DNA from: DASSFZ01 sp036514635
GTDB lineage: Bacteria; Chloroflexota; Anaerolineae; Fen-1058
Assembly (NCBI GenBank): GCA_036514635.1
Contig: DATBWU010000278.1
Coordinates: 1 to 17,141, forward strand
Reading direction: 5' to 3'
Length of the DNA: 17,141 nt
In this document: piece after piece, positions 1 through 6,041 of the stretch
Numbering within the stretch: the stretch's first letter is position 1
Layout of the letters: each line of letters starts with the position of its first letter
The notes under the pieces: generated by a model
Told to the model about the DNA's origin: nothing
What the model saw: the letters and a program-made list of their open reading frames with translations, nothing else
Database searches by the model: none
Translations under genes and position numbers: made by a program

Positions 1-1
1 C

Positions 2-514
2 ACCGGTCTGGTGCTGTCGGCGTGTGGTGGCGGTGGTGCCGGGGGCGATCCGGTATCGACCGTGCAAGAAGTGTTCAGGCGAATGGAAGCTAAACAGTTC
101 AACAATCTCGGCGAACTGGTGTGCGCCGACAAGAAAGATGAGTTCACCCAGCAGATGGACTTCAGTGCATCGATGTCCACCGCGTTCCCTGGCATCGACG
201 CACAGCAAGTGCTAGACGCGCTGTCCATCAAGGTATCGAACCTCAGCGTCACGGAAGTCAGCCGCAGCGGTAACGAGGCGGTGGTTCATGTCAAAGGCAC
301 GCTGGGGATCTCCATCGACCCCGAAAAGTTCAAGCCCATATTGAAAGAGATGCTCAAAGCGCAGGGCCTGGGCGACGTGGACGACGCCACACTGGATCAG
401 TTCATCGATCCGATTGTCGAGCAGGCCGAGCAGGGCACCGACATCGACAACGACGTGACGATGACGAATGAAGGCGGCAAGTGGCTGATCTGCGGGGACC
501 TGGTGACTCCGTAG
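2..514 (+). CDS. Putative lipoprotein, 5'-truncated by the window edge
   Basis: The reading frame is open from base 2 to the TAG at 512-514, giving 170 visible residues. It begins inside a signal peptide: the first residues read TGLVLSAC, a lipobox (LSAC) followed by a Gly-rich linker (GGGGAGG), so the Cys encoded at 23-25 should be lipidated and the protein anchored outside the membrane. The rest resembles small secreted DUF4878-type domains: an N-terminal helix (STVQEVFRRMEAKQF), then a mixed alpha/beta region with a Cys in the first helix region (ELVCADKKDEF) and one near the C-terminus (WLICGDLV). The function is unknown. A GTG at 11 could serve as a start, but it would cut off the signal peptide, so the true start lies upstream of the window. 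It faces the terpene cyclase gene across a shared terminator. Confidence 0.75.
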   Translation, partial: TGLVLSACGGGGAGGDPVSTVQEVFRRMEAKQFNNLGELVCADKKDEFTQQMDFSASMSTAFPGIDAQQVLDALSIKVSNLSVTEVSRSGNEAVVHVKGTLGISIDPEKFKPILKEMLKAQGLGDVDDATLDQFIDPIVEQAEQGTDIDNDVTMTNEGGKWLICGDLVTP

Positions 515-525
515 CCCGCGCCTAA

Positions 526-625
526 GAGCCTGTCTGAAAAGTTGCTCGAAGCCCGCGTCTCGCGGGCGTCCACCGCGAGGACGCGGTGGACAGAGCACCG
601 TATTTTGAGGTTTTCAGACAGCCTC
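526..625. mobile_element. 100-bp MITE-like palindromic element, copy 1
   Basis: The terminal inverted repeats are GAGCCTGTCTGAAAA (526-540) and TTTTCAGACAGCCTC (611-625), with one mismatch between the arms. The element is flanked by TAA on both sides (523-525 and 626-628), consistent with a 3-bp target duplication. Inside, TGCTC (543-547) pairs with GAGCA (593-597) and encloses two perfect hairpins: 551-557 with 561-567, and 568-577 with 582-591 (AGGA loop). There is no coding capacity. The ends and the TNA-type duplication resemble IS5-family insertion sequences, so it is probably a non-autonomous derivative moved in trans. The family assignment is from memory. A second copy of the termini lies at 5219-5317. 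Confidence 0.8.
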
Positions 626-631
626 TAACGA

Positions 632-663
632 AACGAGGGCGAGCCGTATGGTTCGCCCTCGTT
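632..663. terminator. Bidirectional terminator between convergent genes
   Basis: A 14-bp stem (632-645 with 650-663, one G-U pair) closes a 4-nt loop. It lies between the convergent lipoprotein gene and terpene cyclase gene. The T-rich flanks are modest on both strands (GTTGTGTTGT on +, TTTCGTT on -), so it can plausibly serve both genes. It lies just outside the MITE-like element. Confidence 0.75.
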
Positions 664-680
664 GTGTTGTGAAGCGCCGA

Positions 681-2327
681 TCACCTGGTAACCCGCACCC
701 GCGCGGGTATTCGACTGGGCAGGTGCACCCGGTGAGCCGTAAGCTCGTGTTGGCCCAGGCCGATCGACTCCGCCATCGCCAACGCGCTCAACACCGCGGC
801 GTGAACGACCCGGCGCGGCGTGTACAGGCTCTTCCCGATCCACAACGGCGTGTACGACACTCGCTCGCGTTCAGCGGAGCGAATCAGGTAGTCCACTCCC
901 CGTTGGATCGTTTCCTCAACATCCACTGTCGTGCCATAGCGCAAATAAGCCGACAGCGCCTGCACGCAGTAAGCCGTTTCCTCTGCCGTAGGCGTTTCGT
1001 AGTAGCCCCACGATCCATCGGCGTTTTGCGTGTTGACCATCCAGTACACCGCGTCATCGGCCAGGCAGCACGTCTCACGCAGTGCGATAACGGCGTGCGC
1101 CGTCGTGTAGTACGGCGAGGCGTGCCACTTGTCAAACCAGAAGGTCTGCAGCGTGCGCGAGCGCTCCAGAAAGCCCCGCACCTTTCGGATCATCCGATCG
1201 CGATCGGCGAAGCGAGGCGCGGCGTGCAGCGCGTCGAGCAGGTGCATGTGCGCGCTGATCGACGGATTGCGCTCGTACGGAAAGCACCGGAAATGATCGT
1301 CGGTCTCGAACTGCGCCAATGTCGCCGGATCAGGATTTAGCCCGGCCCAGGCCAGCACGCGGAAGACCATGGACGTGCCGTCCAGATCGGGCACGGCGAA
1401 ATACGAGTTGTATCCTGCGCCGTGTTTGCGCTCGAACTCCTCGGCCAGCGCGGCCACGTGCGGCCGGATGGCGGAAGCCACTTCAGACGAATCGGGCCAC
1501 ACCAGCGCCGCGTGAAACAGCAGCCAGGCCGGCTCGAACACGTCGATCGGATCGACCGCCGGAGCCGCGCCGCCGTGGCGAGACAGCACGCCGATGAGAT
1601 AATCGCGCGCCAGCAGGTTGTCCGGATCCTTCAGCAGATAGTATGCCGTCGCCGAGGGTGAAGAGGCAATCGACCCGTTAGCATCCTGCAGGCCGTTGAC
1701 GCGGTGCACGTCCAGGCGGTTGCCCAGGAACTCGGCGCTGAAAATCGTCGAGACGGTGCGGGTGTAGATCAACTCGGGCGGGATCAACTCCAGTTTGGCC
1801 TGCCGCATGCGCCCGATCTTCGCGAACGAATTGTAAGGGAGATGCAGCCGCTGGCTTCGGGCTTCATCCAAGAGGGTCGGCAAGATGAGCTCGGAGCCGA
1901 TCAGATCGTAGGGGTCGATCTGAAGGCCGGCCAGGTTGTGCCAGATGGCACGCTGCGCGGCTTCCAGACGGTCCGACCAGATACCACTGCCCAATCGCTC
2001 ACTCCAATACGACAGGGTCAACGCGCCGATGAGCGTCGAAATCAGCCGATCGTGATAATAGTGCAGGCACGCTCCCCAACTGCCATCGGTATGCTGATTC
2101 GCCAGGAGCCAATCGAGCGCGTCTGGAAAGGCTGGTCGATCGGGGTTGTGTCGATCGGGCACACGCGCCGCCCAGGCCGTGTCGTACGCGGTCGGATCGA
2201 TAGAACTGGTGCTCGGCGTGGACAGCACCTCATGGAGCTCGGCACGCCACGAGGAGCGCGTGGTCGCGGCCGGCACGTCCCCACACGAAATGCCTTCTTG
2301 CTTTCCGAGATCGAGTTCAAGAGTCAT
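681..2327 (-). CDS. Class II diterpene cyclase (copalyl diphosphate synthase-like)
   Basis: The protein has 548 residues, the usual size for bacterial beta-gamma class II diterpene cyclases, which protonate and cyclise geranylgeranyl diphosphate. Family marks are SIDPTAYDTAW (about 42-52), QW-type repeats QHTDGSWG (78-85) and QNADGSWG (434-441), and the C-terminal LWIGKSLYTPRRVV (495-508). The catalytic-acid motif reads DLDGTS (314-319): the middle Asp (D316), which is the general acid in this family, is kept, but the fourth position is Gly where DxDD is normal. I chose the ATG at 2325-2327 because an AAAGGG lies 6 nt upstream; an in-frame ATG at 2426 has no such support and would add residues unlike the family. 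No class I synthase or GGPP synthase is in the window, so its product partner is unknown. It could also act on another prenyl substrate. Confidence 0.88.
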   Translation of the reverse strand: MTLELDLGKQEGISCGDVPAATTRSSWRAELHEVLSTPSTSSIDPTAYDTAWAARVPDRHNPDRPAFPDALDWLLANQHTDGSWGACLHYYHDRLISTLIGALTLSYWSERLGSGIWSDRLEAAQRAIWHNLAGLQIDPYDLIGSELILPTLLDEARSQRLHLPYNSFAKIGRMRQAKLELIPPELIYTRTVSTIFSAEFLGNRLDVHRVNGLQDANGSIASSPSATAYYLLKDPDNLLARDYLIGVLSRHGGAAPAVDPIDVFEPAWLLFHAALVWPDSSEVASAIRPHVAALAEEFERKHGAGYNSYFAVPDLDGTSMVFRVLAWAGLNPDPATLAQFETDDHFRCFPYERNPSISAHMHLLDALHAAPRFADRDRMIRKVRGFLERSRTLQTFWFDKWHASPYYTTAHAVIALRETCCLADDAVYWMVNTQNADGSWGYYETPTAEETAYCVQALSAYLRYGTTVDVEETIQRGVDYLIRSAERERVSYTPLWIGKSLYTPRRVVHAAVLSALAMAESIGLGQHELTAHRVHLPSRIPARVRVTR

Positions 2328-2791
2328 CGCCGCCCTTTCAATAGTTACTGATGTCCAGAACAGGTGCGGGGCCTCGTTGGGCGCGCAGGCTTTGGGAACC
2401 ACCCCCTGGCGCAGCGTAGGGGGCAACTCGCGCCGCAGGTCTCCAGCCGGTGGGCGATCACGCCCTGTCCGGTGCGAAGCACCGGGGGCGCGCTAGGCGG
2501 GAGACGAGCACACCCTGGTGCTCTGCACGAGCGTCAGTAGTGTTCGGCACATCATTGGCTCAAGGGATGAGCAAATTATGAGGACTGCGATGGAAGCCGT
2601 TGATGTGCAACTATCGCAGTGTAACACGCGGAAGTGTGAATCGGGTGTGCGGCGTGTTGCCGGAGCAACCGATGGTCTTTCCAGACCATTTCAGTTGCAT
2701 TGCGATTCAGGCAACGCCGCCGTCGTGGTCGGCCTCGCCGCGCCGGCGGCTCACGGGCGGCGGCAACACGTTGTGTCCCCTGGCGGCTCCA
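2328..2791. other. 464-bp noncoding region with several small hairpins
   Basis: No convincing gene is present; the open frames here are GC-rich shadows. It holds perfect hairpins at 2469-2485 (CCGGTGC/GCACCGG), 2506-2523 (GAGCAC/GTGCTC) and 2672-2689 (ATGGTCT/AGACCAT, TTCC loop), plus 8-bp arms ACTGCGAT (2584-2591) and ATCGCAGT (2613-2620). None has a T-run, so none is a clear terminator for the CoA-transferase upstream. A promoter for the terpene cyclase should lie here, but I could not identify one. Confidence 0.5.
2459..2501 (+). repeat. Dispersed GC-rich intergenic repeat, copy A
   Basis: This shares CACGCCCTGYCCG at one end and CGGGGGCGCGC plus AGGCGGG at the other with the reverse complement of 10535-10583. 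The middle differs in length and sequence. It looks like a diverged member of a dispersed intergenic repeat family of unknown function. Confidence 0.5.
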
Positions 2792-4093
2792 TCACAAGTA
2801 ACGCAATTCGATCGCTTTCTGCTCCAGCTCGGCACGGAACTCCGGCGCGGCGATGTCGATCAGGGAACGCGCGCGCTGGCGAATCGTCTTGGCATACAGG
2901 TCGGCCACGCCGTATTCCGTGACGATGTAATGGACGTGATTGCGCGTGGTCACCACGCCCGCGCCGAGCTTGAGCGTGGGCGCGATTTTGCTGAGGAGGT
3001 TCCCCTTGACGACGGCCGTGGAGGGCAAGGCGATGATCGGAATGCCGCCCTTGCTGCGTGACGCGCCGTAGATAAAATCGACTTGCCCGCCGACGCCGCT
3101 GTACAACCGCGTGCCGATGCTGTCCGAGCACACCTGCCCGGTCAGGTCGACTTCGAGCGCCGAGTTGATCGCCACCATGCGATCGTTTTGGGCAATCACG
3201 AACGGGTCGTTGACGTACTCGCTGGGATGCAGCTCGACGATCGGATTGTCGTGGGCGAACTCGTACAATCGACGGGTGCCAATCATGAACCCGGCGACGA
3301 TCTTGCCCGGATGCAGCGACTTCAGCTCCCCGTCGATCACGCCGCTGCGCACCAGATCGATCACGCCGTCCGAGAACAACTCGGTATGGACACCCAGATG
3401 CTTGTGGTTAGTCAACAAGCGCAGCACGGCATCGGGGATGCCGCCGATACCGGTCTGAAGCGTCGCGCCGTCAGGGATCAAGCCTGCAATGTGCGCGGCG
3501 ATGCGCTGCGCCAGGTCGGTGGGATCGCCCATCGGCAGTTCCGGCAGCTCGTAATCGACCGGCACAATGTAATCGATCTTCGAGACGTGGAGGAACGAGT
3601 CGCCCAGCGTGCGCGGCATGTTCGGGTTGACTTCGGCGACGACGGTTTGGGCCGCCTGCGCCGCCGTCTTGGTCACGCCGACCTCGACGCCGAACGAGCA
3701 GAAGCCGTGTTCGTCGGGCGGCGTGACGTGAATCAGCGCCAGGTCGAGCGGCAGGTAGCCGTGCTTGAACAGGCCGGGAATTTCGGACAGGAAGCACGGC
3801 GTGAAATCGGCGCGGCCATCGTTGACGGCCTGCCGCACGTTGTCGCTGATGAACAGCGTGTTGACGCGCAGGTGGCCCTGCATCTCCGGTGCGACGTAGT
3901 CAGCGCCGCCGACGGTCAACACCTGCACGATCTCCACGTCGCGCAGTTCGGACGCGCGCGCCACGAGCGCCGCCAGCACTTTCTGCGGCACGGAGCAATT
4001 GCCGGTGAGGAACAACCGCTGGCCCGATTGGATCGCGGCAGCGGCCTGCTCCGGCGTGGCGATCTTGCGGCGGTAAGTGTCCATCCAGTTCAT
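2792..4093 (-). CDS. Acetyl-CoA hydrolase/transferase family CoA-transferase (4-hydroxybutyrate CoA-transferase-like)
   Basis: This 433-residue protein is full length for the family, which moves CoA between acetyl-CoA and a carboxylic acid through a glutamyl-CoA thioester. The N-terminal half contains LTVGGADYVAPE (59-70) and the TPPDEHGFCSFG motif (124-135). The C-terminal half has GIGGIPDAVL (215-224), HTELFSDGVIDL (236-247) with E238 as the expected catalytic glutamate, and later ALPSTAVVKG and TEYGVADLYAKTIRQRA. The start at 4091-4093 has GGAGG 10 nt upstream. Only 5 bp separate it from the alanine dehydrogenase stop, so the two are almost certainly one operon. The acyl substrate cannot be told from the sequence; 4-hydroxybutyrate, butyrate, propionate and succinate are all possible. 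Confidence 0.9.
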   Translation of the reverse strand: MNWMDTYRRKIATPEQAAAAIQSGQRLFLTGNCSVPQKVLAALVARASELRDVEIVQVLTVGGADYVAPEMQGHLRVNTLFISDNVRQAVNDGRADFTPCFLSEIPGLFKHGYLPLDLALIHVTPPDEHGFCSFGVEVGVTKTAAQAAQTVVAEVNPNMPRTLGDSFLHVSKIDYIVPVDYELPELPMGDPTDLAQRIAAHIAGLIPDGATLQTGIGGIPDAVLRLLTNHKHLGVHTELFSDGVIDLVRSGVIDGELKSLHPGKIVAGFMIGTRRLYEFAHDNPIVELHPSEYVNDPFVIAQNDRMVAINSALEVDLTGQVCSDSIGTRLYSGVGGQVDFIYGASRSKGGIPIIALPSTAVVKGNLLSKIAPTLKLGAGVVTTRNHVHYIVTEYGVADLYAKTIRQRARSLIDIAAPEFRAELEQKAIELRYL

Positions 4094-4098
4094 GGGGG

Positions 4099-5202
4099 CT
4101 ACGCCTCCGCCAGGTTAAGCGAAGACACCAGCACTGGATTGACGATCTTGCCGTCGTGCGTGGCGACGCCGCGTCGCAGTTCGGGATGCCCGGCCAGCGT
4201 CGCATCAAGTCCGCTCATGGCGATCTCGTAGATGAAGGGCCACGCGGCATTGTTGAGGGCGTGCGTCGCCGTGCGCGCCACGACCGAGGTCATGTTCGGC
4301 ACGCAGTAGTGAGTCACATTCTCCTCGATGAAGGTCGGATCGCGGTGCGTCGTGGGCCGGCTGGTCTCGACACAGCCGCCCTGGTCGATGGAGATGTCCA
4401 TGATCACGGAACGCGGCTTCATGGTCCGCACCATTTCGCGCGTGACCAGCATTGGCGCGCGCGCGCCGGGTTGGAGCACGGCCCCGACTACCACGTCGGC
4501 AAACTTCATCACCTTGCGCAGATTGAACGAGTGGGAGACCATCGTCACCAATCGGGAGCCGGGATCGTACATCGCATCCAGTTGCTGCAAGCGGGTGAGA
4601 TCGCGATCGAGCACGTACACGCTGGCACCCGCGCTGAGAAAAGCGCGTGCGGCAGCCGATCCGACTGTGCCCGCGCCGATGATCACTACCTCGGCGGGCG
4701 GGACGCCGGGCACGCCTCCCAACAAGATGCCTTTGCCGCCCCGATCATTCTGCAGTAGTGTGGCGGCGACCTGGGGGGCCATACGGCCCGCCGCCTGGCT
4801 GAGCGGCTTCAAGACCGGCAGCGTGCCATCGTCATTCTGGATCGTCTCGTAGGCGATCGCCGTGATTCGCTTGATCAGGAGATCCTCCACGCGCTCTCGT
4901 CGACCGGCGGCCAGGTGCAGGAAGCCCAGCAACGTGCAGCCGTCGCGCAGCCAATCCACTTCCTCAGCCGTCGGCCGCACGACTTTAAGGACCAGGTCCG
5001 CGCGGCCGTAGGCCTCTTCGGGCGAGTACACGATGCGCGCCCCCGCGCGCTCGTAATCGACATCCGAGAAACCGGCGCCTTTGCCGGCTTCTTTCTCCAC
5101 GTAGCACGTGTGCCCACCGGCAGTCAGCAATTCGACTCCGGCCGGCGTCAACCCCACGCGATATTCATTCGGTCGCCGCTCGCGCGGCACACCAATATTC
5201 AT
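4099..5202 (-). CDS. ald: Alanine dehydrogenase
   Basis: The product is a 367-residue member of the alanine dehydrogenase/transhydrogenase family, which interconverts L-alanine with pyruvate and ammonia using NAD. Visible family residues are R15 in PNEYRVGLTP, K73 in LVLKVVRP, H96 in GFLHLAAG and D273 in DISIDQGGC, followed by ETSRPTTHRDPTF. The Rossmann motif is IIGAGTVGSAAA (174-185). Two ATGs lie in tandem: GGGGAGG ends 1 nt before the first (5205) and 4 nt before the second (5202). I chose the second, which also gives the canonical R15 and H96 numbering. The 5' end is unusual in that a MITE-like element ends 3 bp before the ribosome-binding region. It heads a two-gene operon with the CoA-transferase. 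Confidence 0.92.
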   Translation of the reverse strand: MNIGVPRERRPNEYRVGLTPAGVELLTAGGHTCYVEKEAGKGAGFSDVDYERAGARIVYSPEEAYGRADLVLKVVRPTAEEVDWLRDGCTLLGFLHLAAGRRERVEDLLIKRITAIAYETIQNDDGTLPVLKPLSQAAGRMAPQVAATLLQNDRGGKGILLGGVPGVPPAEVVIIGAGTVGSAAARAFLSAGASVYVLDRDLTRLQQLDAMYDPGSRLVTMVSHSFNLRKVMKFADVVVGAVLQPGARAPMLVTREMVRTMKPRSVIMDISIDQGGCVETSRPTTHRDPTFIEENVTHYCVPNMTSVVARTATHALNNAAWPFIYEIAMSGLDATLAGHPELRRGVATHDGKIVNPVLVSSLNLAEA

Positions 5203-5218
5203 CATGCCTCCCCTCTGA

Positions 5219-5317
5219 GAGGCTGTCTGAAAAGCATCGGAAGACCGGCTTTAGCCGGTCAAAGCGCCGACTAAAGTCGGCGTTCCGATTCGCGCAAGCC
5301 ACTTTTCAGACAGGCTC
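5219..5317. mobile_element. 99-bp MITE-like palindromic element, copy 2 (inverted relative to copy 1)
   Basis: The termini GAGGCTGTCTGAAAA (5219-5233) and TTTTCAGACAGGCTC (5303-5317) match those of the element at 526-625 but in the opposite orientation. The core is unrelated in sequence yet alike in shape: an outer stem ATCGGAA/TTCCGAT (5236-5242 with 5283-5289) holds two perfect hairpins, 5243-5260 and 5265-5282. The flanks are TGA and CGA, an imperfect 3-bp duplication. It lies directly upstream of the ald ribosome-binding site, so it is likely transcribed as part of the ald leader or interrupts the original promoter region. Confidence 0.8.
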
Positions 5318-5322
5318 CGAGT

Positions 5323-5406
5323 TCACCGCAGAGAGCGCAACCCCGCAAAAAGACGCAGGGCAGGCGGACGCAGAGAGTCCCTCTTTCTCTGCGCCCACTG
5401 CGGTTC
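5323..5406. repeat. GCAGAG-type intergenic inverted repeat, copy 1
   Basis: The left arm CACCGCAGAGAGCGCA and the right arm (the reverse complement reads AACCGCAGTGGGCGCAGAG) form an imperfect inverted repeat filling the gap between the stress-protein stop and the MITE-like element. A related repeat lies at 5971-6036. Function unknown. Confidence 0.55.
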
Positions 5407-5410
5407 AAAC

Positions 5411-5887
5411 TCATTTCTGCCGCGCGCGCACCAGTAAAATGGGGCAGTGCGCGTGTCGCATCACTTTCTCGGCGACGCTGCCATACGCCCATCGCGCCAG
5501 GCCGGTGCGGCCATGCGTGCACATGGCGATCAGGTCGGCTTGCACGTCTTCGGCAAAAGCGATGATTTCCTCCGCCGGCTCGCCGAAGCGCACTTCGACT
5601 TTCGCAGTCACGCTGCCGTGCGCCAAAGCGAGTGCGATACCATGCAGGTAATTGCGCAATTCCTCTTCGATGCGGTCGCGCTCCTGCACCTGCGTTTCGA
5701 AGTCGGTTCGGCTGACGACGAGCGGGTACATGCGAACCGGCGCGGCGGGTGTCGCCACGGTCGCCAGCGGCGCAACAGAGATGAGATACACCGCCGCCGC
5801 GCGACCCTGAAGTAAGTCTTTGACATACGGCAAGGCTTGCTCGGCCAATGTGGATCCATCCAGGGGGATCACGATGTTCCGATACAC
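5411..5887 (-). CDS. Universal stress protein (UspA family)
   Basis: The product is a single 158-residue Usp domain. The start of the fold is YRNIVIPLDGSTLAEQALPY (D10 in the first nucleotide-binding loop). Near the C-terminus, CTHGRTGLARWAYGSVAEKV carries the ATP-binding loop of the G-2x-G-9x-G-S type, with Cys in place of the first Gly, followed by CPILLVR. The start is GTG at 5885-5887, with GGAGG 5 nt upstream; an in-frame ATG at 5944 would add a tail absent from the family. It is probably a cytosolic, ATP-binding stress protein. It sits on the same strand as, and downstream of, the formate dehydrogenase but has its own likely promoter, so it need not be co-transcribed. Confidence 0.9.
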   Translation of the reverse strand: MYRNIVIPLDGSTLAEQALPYVKDLLQGRAAAVYLISVAPLATVATPAAPVRMYPLVVSRTDFETQVQERDRIEEELRNYLHGIALALAHGSVTAKVEVRFGEPAEEIIAFAEDVQADLIAMCTHGRTGLARWAYGSVAEKVMRHAHCPILLVRARQK

Positions 5888-5926
5888 GGCGCCCTCCTCG
5901 TGGCTTGAGGATTTGAAGCGCGCTAC

Positions 5927-5956
5927 ATTGTAGCACCGGCCCATCCGTCACCGCAA
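5927..5956 (-). promoter_or_regulatory. Candidate sigma70-type promoter of the stress-protein gene
   Basis: On the minus strand TACAAT (5927-5932) matches five of six -10 bases. TTGCGG (5951-5956) is a weak -35 at an 18-bp spacing. Transcription would start near 5920, about 33 nt before the GTG start codon. The -35 match is poor, so this is tentative. Confidence 0.4.
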
Positions 5957-5970
5957 CCGGCCATTTCATC

Positions 5971-6036
5971 GCAAAGACCGCAGAGAGCGCAGAGACCTCC
6001 TGAAAACTCTGCGCCCTCTGCGGCCTCTGCGGTTAG
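5971..6036. repeat. GCAGAG-type intergenic inverted repeat, copy 2
   Basis: ACCGCAGAGAGCGCAGAG (5977-5994) pairs with CTCTGCGCCCTCTGCGG (6007-6023) and continues into a further CTCTGCGGT. It lies 5 bp beyond the stop codon of the formate dehydrogenase. It is related to 5323-5406. It could act as a 3' stem-loop but has no clear T-run. Confidence 0.6.
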
Positions 6037-6041
6037 TCCTT

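Noticed and set aside
3083..4231. Long + strand open frame opposite the CoA-transferase
   Set aside because: Same reason: its composition is that of an antisense shadow, and the minus strand encodes a full-length conserved enzyme.
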